From NCBI RefSeq assembly GCF_001556515.1, contig NZ_LSJA01000180.1, forward strand, positions 1 through 38,900: a DNA stretch of 38,900 bases. The letters are read 5' to 3'. Origin of the DNA: Caulobacter sp. CCH9-E1. Lineage in GTDB: Bacteria > Pseudomonadota > Alphaproteobacteria > Caulobacterales > Caulobacteraceae. A program made the position numbers and the translations under genes. Each line of letters opens with the position of its first letter. Position 1 is the first letter of the stretch. This document shows positions 15,313-24,181 of this stretch, one piece after another. The notes below the pieces were generated by a model, which was not told where the DNA came from, did not search any database, and was given only the letters and a program-made list of their open reading frames with translations.

Positions 15313-16248
15313 TTAGCCGATCGCGCCGAACGCCCAGGCCAGAACCGACTTCTGGGCGTGGATGCGGTTTTCCGCCTCATCCCAGACCAGCGAACGCGGG
15401 CCGTCCAGCACCGCGTCCGTGACCTCCTCGCCCCGGTGGGCCGGCAGGCAGTGCAGGAACACGCCGTCGCCCTTGGCCAGGTCCATCAGCTTGTCATCGA
15501 CCTGATAGGGCTCCAGCGCCGCCAGACGCTCGTCATGGTCGGTATCGCCCATCGAGACCCAGGTGTCGGCCACGACGACGTCGGCGCCGCGTACGGCCTC
15601 CTGCGGGTCGGTCGTCATGGTGACCTTGCCCTGCAGGCTCTCGGCCCGGGCCAGGTCGTGCAGGTCGGCGTGATAGACCGCCGGGCAGGCGATCTTCAGC
15701 TCGAAACCCAGCAGCGGCGCGGCGTGGATGAAGCTGGAGCAGACGTTGTTGCCGTCGCCGACCCAGGCGATCGTCTTGCCGCCGATGTCGCCGCGATGCT
15801 CCTCGATGGTGAGGATGTCGGCCATGATCTGGCACGGGTGGCTCTTGTCGGTCAGGCCGTTGATCACCGGCACGGTCGAGACCTGGGCGAAGCGCTCGAC
15901 GTCGGCGTGGCTGTTGGCGCGGATCATCACCGCGTCGACCATGCGCGACAGCACCTTGGCGGTGTCCTCGATCGTCTCGCCGCGGCCGAGCTGCATGTCG
16001 GCCGAGGTCGAGATGATCGCCGAGCCGCCCAGCTGGCGCATGGCGGCGTCGAACGAGAAGCGGGTGCGGGTCGAGTTCTTCTGGAAGATCATCGACAGCA
16101 CGCGGTCCTTGGCCGGCGCGTCGGCGTCGACCTTGCCTTGCGGCCAGCCCTTGCGGGCGGTCTTGCGGGCCTTGGCGTCGTCCAACAGCAGGCGCAGCGT
16201 CGGGCCGTCCAGCTTCCACAGGTCGATGAAGTGGCGGGGGGCGGTCAT
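15313..16248 (-). CDS. argF: Ornithine carbamoyltransferase
   Basis: This 311-residue enzyme transfers carbamoyl from carbamoyl phosphate to ornithine, giving citrulline in arginine synthesis. Carbamoyl-phosphate loop STRTR is at 59-63, HPCQ at 137-140, the ornithine-binding region is around DTWVSMGD, and [10 protein letters not shown] contains the active-site Cys. Length and motifs are typical of the anabolic type. It lies 62 bases downstream of argD, so the two form an arginine operon. It is the second gene. Confidence 0.97.
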   Translation of the reverse strand: MTAPRHFIDLWKLDGPTLRLLLDDAKARKTARKGWPQGKVDADAPAKDRVLSMIFQKNSTRTRFSFDAAMRQLGGSAIISTSADMQLGRGETIEDTAKVLSRMVDAVMIRANSHADVERFAQVSTVPVINGLTDKSHPCQIMADILTIEEHRGDIGGKTIAWVGDGNNVCSSFIHAAPLLGFELKIACPAVYHADLHDLARAESLQGKVTMTTDPQEAVRGADVVVADTWVSMGDTDHDERLAALEPYQVDDKLMDLAKGDGVFLHCLPAHRGEEVTDAVLDGPRSLVWDEAENRIHAQKSVLAWAFGAIG

Positions 16249-16310
16249 GGGCCAAATCCCTCACACCCGCTCCGGCAAGCCGAAGCGGGCGATTTCAAAG
16301 GTTCAGATTG

Positions 16311-17528
16311 CTAGGCGGAAGCCTTGGCGCGCGCGGCCTCGCAAGCCTTTTCCAGCTTGGCGATGGCTTCGCGGGCTTCCTCGATGGTCAGGTTCAGCGG
16401 CGGCAGCAGGCGCACGCAGTTGTCGCCGCCGCCGGCGACCAGCAGATGCTGGTCACGGGCCAGGACCATGAACTCGCGGTTGTTCGGGATCAGCTTGATC
16501 CCGATCAGCAGGCCCTTGCCGCGGATGTCGACGATGACGTCCGGGAAGCGGTCCTTAAGCCCGTTCAGCTGCTGGGTCAGGAAGCCGGAGACGGCGTTCA
16601 CATTATCCAGCGTTTCGGGCGAGTTGATCAGGTCGAAGGCCGCCTTGCCGACCGCCATGGCCAGCGGGTTGCCGCCGAAGGTCGAGCCGTGGGCCGCGAC
16701 CGTCATGCCCTTGGCCGCCTCGGTCGTGGCCAGGCACGCGCCGATCGGGAAGCCGCCGCCCAGGGCCTTGGCCACCGCCATGATGTGCGGCTCGCCGCCT
16801 TCGGCCCACTCGTGGGCGAAGAGCTTGCCCGTGCGACCCATGCCGCACTGGACTTCGTCATAGATCAACAGCACGCCGTGCTCGTCGCACAGCTGGCGCA
16901 GGCCCTTCAGGCACTGCGTCGGGACAGCGCGCGCGCCGCCTTCGCCCTGCACCGGCTCGATGATGATCGCCGCCGTGGTCGGGCTGGCGATCGCGGCCTT
17001 GATGGCGTCGTGGTCGCCGAAGGTCAGCTGCTTGTAGCCCGGCAAGCGCGGACCGAAACCGTCGACATAGCTCGGATTGCCCGAGGCGTTGACGGCGGCG
17101 TAGGTGCGGCCGTGGAACGAGCCGTCGAAGCCGTAGATGTCGATCCGCTCCGGCTGGCCGTTGGCCGAGTGGTACTTGCGGGCCGTCTTCAGCGCGCACT
17201 CGACGGCTTCCGTACCCGAGTTGGTGAAGAACACCACGTCGGCGAAGGTCGACGCGCAGATGGCGTCGGCCAGGGCTTCCTGCTCGGGGATCCGGTAGAT
17301 GTTCGAGACGTGCCAGAGCTTCTCGGCCTGGGTCTTCAGGACCTCGACCAGCACGGGGTGGGCGTGACCCAGACCGTTGGTGGCGATGCCCGCCACGCAG
17401 TCCAGATATTCGCCGCCGTCGGTCGAGAACAGGCGCGCGCCTCGGCCTCGCTCGAACGCCAGCGGGGCGCGGTTATAGACGCCCATGATGTGCTGTTGCG
17501 AGGAGTTGGACGACGTCGCGGTGCTCAA
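16311..17528 (-). CDS. argD: Acetylornithine/succinyldiaminopimelate aminotransferase
   Basis: This 405-residue class-III PLP aminotransferase catalyses the acetylornithine step of arginine synthesis and often also the N-succinyl-DAP step of lysine synthesis. [21 protein letters not shown] binds the cofactor phosphate, EPVQGEGG and [12 protein letters not shown] contain the PLP-contacting Asp, and [14 protein letters not shown] carries the Schiff-base Lys254. The best start is TTG 17528, with GGGAGG eight bases upstream; the first ATG (17486) lies inside the conserved N-terminus region and has no such site. A GC-rich hairpin sits 28-49 bases upstream in the leader. It is the first gene of argD-argF. 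Confidence 0.95.
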   Translation of the reverse strand: MSTATSSNSSQQHIMGVYNRAPLAFERGRGARLFSTDGGEYLDCVAGIATNGLGHAHPVLVEVLKTQAEKLWHVSNIYRIPEQEALADAICASTFADVVFFTNSGTEAVECALKTARKYHSANGQPERIDIYGFDGSFHGRTYAAVNASGNPSYVDGFGPRLPGYKQLTFGDHDAIKAAIASPTTAAIIIEPVQGEGGARAVPTQCLKGLRQLCDEHGVLLIYDEVQCGMGRTGKLFAHEWAEGGEPHIMAVAKALGGGFPIGACLATTEAAKGMTVAAHGSTFGGNPLAMAVGKAAFDLINSPETLDNVNAVSGFLTQQLNGLKDRFPDVIVDIRGKGLLIGIKLIPNNREFMVLARDQHLLVAGGGDNCVRLLPPLNLTIEEAREAIAKLEKACEAARAKASA

Positions 17529-17556
17529 GAGACCGACCTCCCTAAAGGAAACAGGC

Positions 17557-17577
17557 CCCCGCGCTCTGAGCGCGGGG
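17557..17577 (-). promoter_or_regulatory. argD: Leader hairpin of argD-argF
   Basis: CCCCGCGCT (17557-17565) and AGCGCGGGG (17569-17577) form a 9-bp stem with a 3-base loop, followed on the minus strand by TGTTTCCTTT. It lies between a possible -35 TTGACA (17616-17621) and the argD ribosome-binding site. It may be an attenuator-like or stability element. Confidence 0.45.
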
Positions 17578-17680
17578 ACCGGAAGGCCGCAGGTTGTCGC
17601 TTTGGAACGCGGTTGTGTCAATCAACGGACGATGAAATGGCCCTGAAATACGGGCAAAATCGCGGGGTCTGCCCCCAGGG

Positions 17681-18199
17681 TCACACCTCTTCCGGCAGGG
17701 AAGCGGCGAACATCTTCCCCGCGACGTCCGGTCGGTAGAACGCATGGTACCGCTCGCTGCCCTTGGGCGGCAGGACTTCGACCAGAAAACGGTTGTCGAT
17801 CCAGAGCTCGACGAGGTCGAAGGCGCCGCCGCGATCGCAGTGAACCGCGCGCCAGCGCCGCTGGGCGCCGATCGCCATGATCTCTTCCACCGATAGCTTG
17901 GTGGTGATGGCGACGTGGAAGCCGCTGGCGTCCTGCGCCGCGCCGTCCTGGCGGATCTGGGTTTCCCACGGCATCACGAACGGACCGTCCGAGGCGCGCC
18001 CGTCGGGCTGGCCCTGACCGGGATGATGGGCGGCGGCGGCGGGCATGACCTCGACGCCGAGACCCGAGCCGTCACGGGCGATGGCGACCCAGGCACCCTC
18101 CACCACCGGAAACGGCATGACTTCGCCGTCGATGATGCGGCCAAAGATCTCGGCCGTGGCGCGAGGATCGTCGGCGGGAAGGGAGATGTGAGCGATCAT
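17681..18199 (-). CDS. VOC (glyoxalase-like) domain protein
   Basis: This 172-residue protein begins MIAHISLPADDPRATAEIFGRIIDGEVMPFPVVEGAWVAI, the usual beta-alpha-beta start of a vicinal-oxygen-chelate fold. A second half follows, with FHVAITTKLSVEEIMAIGAQ and LVELWIDNRFLVEVLPP. His4 and the Glu in VELWID/VEVLP could be metal ligands, and His in FHVAI is another. Family members include glyoxalases, dioxygenases and resistance proteins; the reaction is not readable here. It starts five bases after the TetR gene ends, so the two form an operon under that repressor. Confidence 0.85.
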   Translation of the reverse strand: MIAHISLPADDPRATAEIFGRIIDGEVMPFPVVEGAWVAIARDGSGLGVEVMPAAAAHHPGQGQPDGRASDGPFVMPWETQIRQDGAAQDASGFHVAITTKLSVEEIMAIGAQRRWRAVHCDRGGAFDLVELWIDNRFLVEVLPPKGSERYHAFYRPDVAGKMFAASLPEEV

Positions 18200-18204
18200 G
18201 GCGG

Positions 18205-18861
18205 TCAGCTTTCCGGCTGGACTGTGCTTGCGGTGAACAGGGCGAAGGGATCGGGGGCGATGGACGCCGCGCCACGGGACTTGAGGTCGGCCAGCAGGAC
18301 CTCGATCGCCCACCCAAGGGCGTCGGCGGCCGGCTGGCCCGTGAGGTTCCACTGCTCGCGCAGCGAAAGCCACGAATAGGCCGAGTAGAGCAATTGCAGC
18401 ACCGCGGCGGCCTTGGACTGCTCGCCTTCGGGCAGGGCGGGCGAGGCCTGGGCGACCACCGCCAGGAAGGCCTCGCGGCGCTCGGGATCGAGGCTGGCGC
18501 GCGCCGCGCGCCCTTGAGGCGTGGTGACGCGCGCCACGATCTGGGCGGGGTTCGTGTCGAAGCTGGCCAACAGCGGCGCGATCTTAGCCCGCAAGTCGGC
18601 GGGGCTCTCGGGCATGCCCACCCGAATGCCGTCCTTGCGGTTCAGATGCTCCCACAGCCCCTTCAGCAGCAGCTCGCGGCTAGGAAAGTGACGATAGACG
18701 GTGACCTCGGTGACCCGGGCCCGCTCGGCCACGGCGCGATTGGTCGGCGCCTGCCCCTCGCCCTCCTCAACCAGCGCCGCCATGGCCGCGAGAATGCGCT
18801 CGCGGGTGGCCTCGGCCTGGTCGCGCCGCAGCGCGGAGTTATATGATCGAACAGATGACAT
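18205..18861 (-). CDS. TetR/AcrR family regulator
   Basis: This is a 218-residue protein. The N-terminal helix-turn-helix (about 14-62) reads ATRERILAAMAALVEEG, TNRAVAERARVTEVTVYRHFPSRELLLKGLW, a typical TetR DNA-binding domain. The remaining helical part would bind ligand and dimerise. The only plausible ATG, 18861, has no ribosome-binding site. The perfect 23-bp palindrome starts at that same base, so the gene appears autoregulated and may be translated from a leaderless mRNA. The VOC gene follows at five bases and is the likely controlled function. Divergent control is not involved, because the neighbouring permease points the same way and ends in a terminator. Confidence 0.93.
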   Translation of the reverse strand: MSSVRSYNSALRRDQAEATRERILAAMAALVEEGEGQAPTNRAVAERARVTEVTVYRHFPSRELLLKGLWEHLNRKDGIRVGMPESPADLRAKIAPLLASFDTNPAQIVARVTTPQGRAARASLDPERREAFLAVVAQASPALPEGEQSKAAAVLQLLYSAYSWLSLREQWNLTGQPAADALGWAIEVLLADLKSRGAASIAPDPFALFTASTVQPES

Positions 18862-18883
18862 GATGTAATTATGTATTACATCA
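18861..18883. promoter_or_regulatory. TetR operator, perfect palindrome
   Basis: TGATGTAAT (18861-18869), spacer TATGT, ATTACATCA (18875-18883) are exact reverse complements. On the minus strand the site contains CATAAT, a good -10 box, ending six bases before the ATG. Repressor binding would block transcription start. Confidence 0.85.
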
Positions 18884-18898
18884 ATTAGAGCGGCACAA

Positions 18899-18933
18899 CA
18901 CGAAAAAGCCCCGGACCTTTCGGGCCGGGGCTT
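18899..18933 (-). terminator. Rho-independent terminator after ABC-2 permease
   Basis: CCGGGGCTT (18925-18933) and AAGCCCCGG (18906-18914) form a 9-bp stem; on the minus strand it is followed by a run of five T. It lies 25 bases after the permease stop and upstream of the TetR promoter. Confidence 0.85.
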
Positions 18934-18957
18934 GAAGGCAGAAACGGAAGGTTGGGG

Positions 18958-19779
18958 TCAGCTTTTCAGCCGGTACCCCGTCACGAACAGACGCCAGCAC
19001 CACAGGAACAGCGCCACGGTCAGCAGGCCGGTCGAGACCACGCCGATCGCGAGCGAGCCGTCGGCGTGGCCGATGAAGCCGTAGCGGAAGCCGTCGATCA
19101 GATAGAAGAACGGGTTGAAATGGCTGGCCGAACGGAAGGGCTCTGGCAGCCTGTCGACCAGGTAGAAGGTTCCGGACAGGAACGTCATCGGCATGATCAG
19201 GAAGTTGGTCACCGCCGCCAGCTGGTCGAACTTCTCGGACCACAGGCCGGCCGCTACGCCGGCGAGGCCAAGGCTCAGGGACGCGACAGCGCCGAAATAG
19301 ACGATCGCCCAGGGATGGATGATCGAGAGGCCCGCGCCAGGCAGGACGCCCACGACCAGCGCCGTGACCGCGCCGACCACGATCCCACGCGTCGCCGCGC
19401 CTAGAGCGAAGGCCGAGACCTGCTCCAGCGCCGACAGCGGCGGCGTCAGGAAATCGGGCGTCAGGCCCATCATCTTGGCCTGGATCAGGGACGACGAGGA
19501 ATTGGCGAAGGCGTTGTTCAGGATCGCCATCATGATCAGACCCGGGGCCACGAAATGGCCGAAGGTGACGCCGCCGACGGCCGGCCGACTGGCGCCAACC
19601 GCAACCACGAAGACCAGCATGTAGAGCAGAGTCGTGACGACCGGCGCGGCCACCGTCTGGGTGCCGACCTTCCAGAACCGGCGGATCTCGCGCTGATAGA
19701 GGGTCAGGAAACCGCTCCAGTTCCAGCCGTGATAGTCGCGCGGCTGCGGCGGAATGACGCCCTTCGCGGTGTCTCTCAT
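18958..19779 (-). CDS. ABC-2 type transporter permease
   Basis: This 273-residue membrane protein has about six segments. The signature regions are FLTLYQREIRRFWKVGTQTVAAPVVTTLLYMLVF near the start, GLIMMAILNNAFANSSSSLIQAKM, and MTFLSGTFYLVDRLPEPFRSASHFNPFFYLIDGFRYGFIG near the end. This is the ABC-2 (YadH/NodJ-like) permease family, which exports lipids, polysaccharides or drugs with a separate ATPase. No ATPase gene is present in the immediate neighbourhood, so the partner is encoded elsewhere. It is divergent from gcrA. ATG 19779 is used; its ribosome-binding site is weak. Confidence 0.92.
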   Translation of the reverse strand: MRDTAKGVIPPQPRDYHGWNWSGFLTLYQREIRRFWKVGTQTVAAPVVTTLLYMLVFVVAVGASRPAVGGVTFGHFVAPGLIMMAILNNAFANSSSSLIQAKMMGLTPDFLTPPLSALEQVSAFALGAATRGIVVGAVTALVVGVLPGAGLSIIHPWAIVYFGAVASLSLGLAGVAAGLWSEKFDQLAAVTNFLIMPMTFLSGTFYLVDRLPEPFRSASHFNPFFYLIDGFRYGFIGHADGSLAIGVVSTGLLTVALFLWCWRLFVTGYRLKS

Positions 19780-19848
19780 GCGTTCAACCCGTTGTTCTGC
19801 TTGGCCATGTGCGCCCTCGCCCCCCTTTTCGCAAGCTCGGGCTTGCGT

Positions 19849-19915
19849 GAATCAACATCTTGTTTCTGTGGACAGAGTCGTTGGCGCCCATTGTGTGTTT
19901 TAATGCATTCTTTAC
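19849..19915 (+). promoter_or_regulatory. gcrA: gcrA upstream control region: GANTC, CtrA-like and DnaA-like sites
   Basis: Two CcrM methylation sites are present, GAATC at 19849-19853 and GAGTC at 19875-19879. TTAA (19900-19903), seven bases, then TTTAC (19911-19915) is one mismatch from the CtrA site TTAA-N7-TTAAC. TGTGGACAG (19867-19875) is two mismatches from a DnaA box read on the minus strand. In Caulobacter, gcrA is known to be repressed by CtrA and activated by DnaA, so these sites fit. Confidence 0.6.
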
Positions 19916-20016
19916 GATTAGTAGTAGGACGACCGCCGGCGGGGCGGTTCGATCACCAAATATGGGGTGATGGGCGTGGGGACGCCCGCATTCCATCACA
20001 ATGGCGGAGACGGGTT

Positions 20017-20535
20017 ATGAGCTGGACCGACGAACGGGTCTCGACCTTGAAGAAGCTGTGGCTGGACGGACTGTCGGCCAGTCAGATCGCCAAGCAACTG
20101 GGCGGCGTCACGCGCAACGCCGTCATTGGTAAGGTTCACCGTCTCGGCCTGTCGGGCCGCGCCGCGCCTTCGCAACCGGCGCGTCCGGCCTTCAAGGCGC
20201 CGCGCCCGGCCCGTCCGGCCGCCCAGGCCATGCCGTCGGCGCCGCGCCGCGTGACGCCGATCGAGGCGCCGTCGATGCCCGTGGCCGCCGCGCCCGCGCC
20301 GCTGCCGGCGTTCCGCCACGAGGAGCCGGGCTCGGCCACCGTGCTGACCCTGGGCGCCCACATGTGCAAGTGGCCGATCGGAGATCCGTCGTCGGAAGGC
20401 TTCACCTTCTGCGGCCGCCGCTCCTCGGAAGGCCCCTACTGCGTGGAACACGCCCGCGTGGCCTACCAGCCCCAGCAAACGAAGAAGAAGGGCGGCGCCA
20501 CCGAGCTCGCCCGCTCGCTTCGCCGCTACATCTAA
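20017..20535 (+). CDS. gcrA: Cell-cycle master regulator GcrA
   Basis: This 172-residue protein has the GcrA layout. The N-terminal helix-turn-helix reads MSWTDERVSTLKKLWLDGLSASQIAKQLGG then VTRNAVIGKVHRLGLSGR. A Pro/Ala-rich linker covers about 46-105. The C-terminal part is CKWPIGDPSSEGFTFCGRR with YCVEHARVAY. GcrA works with the sigma-70 holoenzyme and acts at promoters carrying CcrM-methylated GANTC sites, driving genes for division and polarity in the S-phase cell. All expected motifs are present and it looks functional. ATG 20017 follows GGCGGAGACGGG. A terminator follows, so it is monocistronic. Confidence 0.97.
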   Translation: MSWTDERVSTLKKLWLDGLSASQIAKQLGGVTRNAVIGKVHRLGLSGRAAPSQPARPAFKAPRPARPAAQAMPSAPRRVTPIEAPSMPVAAAPAPLPAFRHEEPGSATVLTLGAHMCKWPIGDPSSEGFTFCGRRSSEGPYCVEHARVAYQPQQTKKKGGATELARSLRRYI

Positions 20536-20563
20536 GAAGAACAAAAGTCTCTCAGAGCGGCGG

Positions 20564-20596
20564 ATCCCGGACGGCCAGGCGGTCGTCCGGGATTTT
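20564..20596 (+). terminator. Terminator of gcrA
   Basis: ATCCCGGACG (20564-20573) and CGTCCGGGAT (20584-20593) form a 10-bp stem followed by TTT. It lies 29 bases after the gcrA stop and before xseA. Confidence 0.85.
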
Positions 20597-20628
20597 CCAT
20601 TTCTAGGGGAGGTTCTAGATAGGAGCCC

Positions 20629-22149
20629 ATGACGGACCTCGCGCCGAACGATTCCAACGCCCCGCCCTACTCGGTCTCGGAACTGGCCTTCGCCCTCAAG
20701 CGAACGCTGGAGGACCGCTACGGCTTCGTGCGGCTGCGCGGCGAGCTCAGCAAGGTCACCCATCACTCCAACGGCCACGTCTATCTGACCATCAAGGACG
20801 ACAAGGCCGCGATCGACGGCGTCGTCTGGAAGGGCAATGTTCGGAGTCTGGGCGTGCGGCCCGAGCACGGGCTCGAGGTCATCGTCACCGGCAAGATCAC
20901 CACCTATCCGGCGGGCTCGCGCTATCAGATCGTCATCGACAGCATGGAGGCCGCCGGCGTCGGCGCTCTGCTCGCCCAGCTGGAGCGGCTGAAGGCCAAG
21001 CTGGCGGCCGAGGGCCTCTTCGCCCCCGAGCGAAAACGCCCCCTGCCCTCGATGCCGGCCGTGGTCGGCGTGATCACCAGCCCGACGGGCGCGGTGATCC
21101 GCGACATCCTTCACCGCATCCGCGACCGCTGGCCGTGCCACGTGCTGGTCTGGCCGGTCGTCGTGCAAGGCGACGCCGCCGCCGCTCAGGTCAGCGCGGC
21201 GATCCGGGGCTTCAACGCCATCCTGCCCGGCGGCCCCGCGCCCCGTCCCGACATCCTGATCGTCGCCCGGGGCGGCGGCTCGGTCGAGGACCTGTGGGCC
21301 TTTAACGACGAGGCCCTGGCCCGCACCGTCGCAGAAAGCACGATCCCGCTGATCTCGGCGGTCGGCCACGAGACCGACACCACCCTGATCGACTTCGTCT
21401 CCGACCGCCGCGCGCCGACCCCGACGGCCGCCGCCGAGATGGCGACGCCGGTTCTGGCCGAGCTGCGGGCGCTGATCTCCGATTTCGACCGTCGCCTCAG
21501 CCGCTGCAGCGCCCGGACAATCGAGGAGCGTCGCACCCGGCTGCTGGGGGCCGCGCGCGGCCTGCCGCGCCCGAACGACCTGCTGGCCCTGGCCCAGCAG
21601 CGCTTCGACATCGCCTCGGGCCGCCTGGACGCGGCTCTGCACCGCAACACCACCGTTCACGCCCAGGACCTTCTAAAGGTCACGGCGCGCCTGACGCCGG
21701 ACGCCCTGCGCCGCCAGCACGCCGCCAAGGCCGACCGTGTCGCCGATCTGGGCCGCCGCCTGAACGCCTGCGGGACCCGCTCGGTGGACCGCGTGCGCGA
21801 TCACGCTCGCCTGCCCCTGCTGTGGACGCGTCTGGGCTCGGCCGCCGAGCGCCGCCTCGCGCGGGCCAATGATCAACTGGCGAACCTGGAGAAGCTGCGG
21901 GTGTCGCTGAATCCGGAACGTCCGCTGGAGCTGGGCTTCGCCCTTGTCCGCAAGGGCGACGGAACCCTAGCCCGCTCGGCGGCCGATCTCGTGTCCGGCG
22001 AGCGCGTGAACCTGAAGTTCAAGAGCGGCGATCGGGATGCGGTGATCGATGGCGAAGGCGGGATCGTTCCACCCCAGGCGCCCGCGCGTCCCGCGCCGCC
22101 CCGTCCCAAGCCGGCTCCGCCCAAGACCGAACAGGGCGACCTGTTCTGA
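20629..22149 (+). CDS. xseA: Exodeoxyribonuclease VII large subunit
   Basis: This 506-residue protein begins with an OB-fold ([44 protein letters not shown], about 16-110). The catalytic part follows: [56 protein letters not shown] and [29 protein letters not shown] long helical arm and a Pro-rich tail ([14 protein letters not shown]) ending DLF complete it. With XseB it degrades single-stranded DNA. XseB is not in this window. ATG 20629 has AGGAG just upstream. It is a little longer than enterobacterial XseA (about 455) because of the tail. Confidence 0.96.
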   Translation: MTDLAPNDSNAPPYSVSELAFALKRTLEDRYGFVRLRGELSKVTHHSNGHVYLTIKDDKAAIDGVVWKGNVRSLGVRPEHGLEVIVTGKITTYPAGSRYQIVIDSMEAAGVGALLAQLERLKAKLAAEGLFAPERKRPLPSMPAVVGVITSPTGAVIRDILHRIRDRWPCHVLVWPVVVQGDAAAAQVSAAIRGFNAILPGGPAPRPDILIVARGGGSVEDLWAFNDEALARTVAESTIPLISAVGHETDTTLIDFVSDRRAPTPTAAAEMATPVLAELRALISDFDRRLSRCSARTIEERRTRLLGAARGLPRPNDLLALAQQRFDIASGRLDAALHRNTTVHAQDLLKVTARLTPDALRRQHAAKADRVADLGRRLNACGTRSVDRVRDHARLPLLWTRLGSAAERRLARANDQLANLEKLRVSLNPERPLELGFALVRKGDGTLARSAADLVSGERVNLKFKSGDRDAVIDGEGGIVPPQAPARPAPPRPKPAPPKTEQGDLF

Positions 22150-22177
22150 AACGCCGCTCTGGCGTAGAGTATGGACC

Positions 22178-22390
22178 ATGAACGCTTTCGATCGTGATCT
22201 CGGCAAGTCCGACGGCTTGGCCGTCCTGCATTATGGCGACGGCGAATACGCCGTGCTCTCGCCCGGCCGCTTCGTGCTGTGCGCCGTCACAAACGCGAAG
22301 ATTCCGCTGGAAGCCCTGCGCTACTGGAGCCCCGAGCATCAGGAGGCCTACGCCGGCGCGGCCGAGGCCCTGAAGCGCTGGCAAGGCTGA
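22178..22390 (+). CDS. DUF2093 domain protein, 70 aa
   Basis: This small soluble protein reads AVLHYGDGEYAVLSPGRFVLCAVTNAKIPLEALRYWSPEHQEAYAGAAEALKRW, the whole conserved DUF2093 domain. The domain is widespread in alphaproteobacteria, usually next to xseA, and has no known function. The start is only 28 bases after xseA ends, so co-transcription is likely. The ribosome-binding site is weak (GAG), which also fits coupling. Confidence 0.88.
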   Translation: MNAFDRDLGKSDGLAVLHYGDGEYAVLSPGRFVLCAVTNAKIPLEALRYWSPEHQEAYAGAAEALKRWQG

Positions 22391-22600
22391 GCGTTCGCGT
22401 CGCGTCGGGGCGTCTATTCCACGCCCCCAAGCTGTCCGGCCGACATTCGGCCAGACTTTCGGAATCTCTGTTCGCGTTATTCGTGTCTAGCTTGAGCTTA
22501 AATCATTCGTTAGCAATGCCGCCCCTGTCGGTGCGATAGGTCGCGGGGAGCGGCTTATGTTCCGATTCTCCTGCGAGATCCTTGAGGAGGCGGCTACCGA

Positions 22601-23128
22601 ATGCCGGCAGCGTTTGAAAAGCTGCGTTTCCTGCTGGTGGACGACAACCAGCACATTCGGTCGATCGTCTCGACGATCCTGAAGGGCGTGGGCGCGCGGC
22701 AGATCCGGGAAGCGATGGACGGCGCCGAGGCGCTGCAAGTCCTGCGGGACTGGCGTCCGGACATCGCGATCGTCGACTTCAAGATGAGCCCGCTGGACGG
22801 CGTGCAGTTCACCCATCTGGTTCGCAATGCGGACGACAGCGTTGATCCCTTCCTGCCGATCATCATGCTGACCGGCTTCGCCGAACGGCATCGCGTGTTC
22901 GAGGCGCGCGACGCCGGCGTCACCGAGATCGTGGTCAAGCCGGTCACCGCCCGGTCCCTGCTGGACCGGATCAACACGGTGATCTTCCACCCGCGACCGT
23001 TCATCCGCTCGCCGGACTATTTCGGTCCCTGCCGCCGACGCCGGAACGACCCATCGCACAAGGGCCCCTTCCGCCGGGCCGGCGAAACGGACTCGGGCGA
23101 AGCGCCCAGCGACACGGTCGAAATCTAG
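22601..23128 (+). CDS. Stand-alone CheY-like response regulator
   Basis: This is a 175-residue protein. The receiver domain spans about 8-130: LVDDN (Asp14, Asp15), phospho-acceptor Asp59 in AIVDFKMSPLDG, Thr91 in MLTGF, and Lys113 in VVKPVT. It lacks an output domain. Instead it has the tail FHPRPFIRSPDYFGPCRRRRNDP, a basic motif with DYFGP found in a group of alphaproteobacterial single-domain regulators, followed by a charged end. It likely works by protein contact. ATG 22601 has GAGGAGG ten bases upstream. GANTC sites at 22462 and 22564 precede it. The stop overlaps the convergent acyltransferase stop in CTAG. Confidence 0.93.
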   Translation: MPAAFEKLRFLLVDDNQHIRSIVSTILKGVGARQIREAMDGAEALQVLRDWRPDIAIVDFKMSPLDGVQFTHLVRNADDSVDPFLPIIMLTGFAERHRVFEARDAGVTEIVVKPVTARSLLDRINTVIFHPRPFIRSPDYFGPCRRRRNDPSHKGPFRRAGETDSGEAPSDTVEI

Positions 23129-24069
23129 GTCGTGGACCCGTCGGCCCGCTCGCGCTCGGCCAGGGCGGCGTAGACCTCGTTCGGCCAGCGACGGTGCACC
23201 CAGAACCACTCCGCCGGCCGCTCGCGGATGCGGTCTTCCATGAAGGCGTTGATCATCCGCACGCCCGCCTCGATGTCGGCCGTGCGGTCTCCGGTCTTGG
23301 GCGGAACGATCGGCTCGTGCACCACCGCCCGGAAGCGGGCGCCCTTCAGGCGCTGCACCGACATGGGCTGCAGGACCGTGCCGAAGCGGATCGCCAGGCG
23401 CGTCGGTCCGGGCGCGGTGCGGGCGTCATGGCCGAAGAACGGCGCGGCCACGCCGCTGTTGAACTTCTGGTCGTTCATCAGGGCGACCGAGCGCCCCTCC
23501 TTCATGCCTTCCAGCAGCTCGCGGGCGCCGTCGCCGCCCTTGGGCGCGAACAGGCGAACGCCATAGCGGAAGCGACTGTCCTTGATCCGCTTGTCGACAT
23601 AGGGGTTGTTGGCCGCGCGATAGGTCATCTCGCAGATCACCCCGCTGTCGACGATCGCCGCCGGCATGACCTCCCAGTTCGACAGGTGACCCGAGACGAA
23701 GACGACCGGGATCTTGTCGCGGGCGATCTCTTCCAGGCGCTCCTTGCCCACGACCTCGACCCGCCCCGTGGACGGCAGGATCTTGTCCATCAGCGGGAAT
23801 TCGGCGAACGAGCGGCCCAGGCCCTCCCACTGCTCGTCGAGGATACGAGCGTGCCAGGCGGCGTCCTTCTCGGGGAAGGCCAGCTTCAGATTGCGCGCGG
23901 CGACCTTATGCGCGCCGCTCATCGGCCCGAACGTCCTGCCCAGCCAGCCGCCGAAATCGGAGGCGCGATCCACGCCCATCAGGCGCACCGCCCCGATGAA
24001 GAGGTCAAAGCCGAAGGCTTCCAACCGCCACAGCAGATCCTGCACCCAAGGCCGACGCTTCTCAGACAT
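23125..24069 (-). CDS. LpxL/LpxM-type lipid A acyltransferase
   Basis: This 314-residue protein is of the HtrB/LpxL family. A hydrophobic N-terminal helix (about 15-33) anchors it to the inner membrane. The acyltransferase motif is HLSNWE (His128, Glu133; H-x4-E), followed by TYRAANNPYVDKRI, and ALMNDQKFNSGVAAPFFG, which matches the second conserved block. PAEWFWVHRRWP is the typical C-terminal motif. It should add a secondary acyl chain to lipid A or a related lipid. ATG 24069. It is convergent with the response regulator and shares the CTAG stop. Which acyl group it carries cannot be told. Confidence 0.92.
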   Translation of the reverse strand: MSEKRRPWVQDLLWRLEAFGFDLFIGAVRLMGVDRASDFGGWLGRTFGPMSGAHKVAARNLKLAFPEKDAAWHARILDEQWEGLGRSFAEFPLMDKILPSTGRVEVVGKERLEEIARDKIPVVFVSGHLSNWEVMPAAIVDSGVICEMTYRAANNPYVDKRIKDSRFRYGVRLFAPKGGDGARELLEGMKEGRSVALMNDQKFNSGVAAPFFGHDARTAPGPTRLAIRFGTVLQPMSVQRLKGARFRAVVHEPIVPPKTGDRTADIEAGVRMINAFMEDRIRERPAEWFWVHRRWPNEVYAALAERERADGSTT

Positions 24070-24181
24070 GCGCCCTTAGTAGGCTTGGCCGGCCGCTTCG
24101 CGCAACGGCACGCGATTTGCGGCTGGTCGGGCGTCTCGTTCCGTTTCGGTACGGGAGAAGGTTAAGGGGGCAAGAAGTTCC

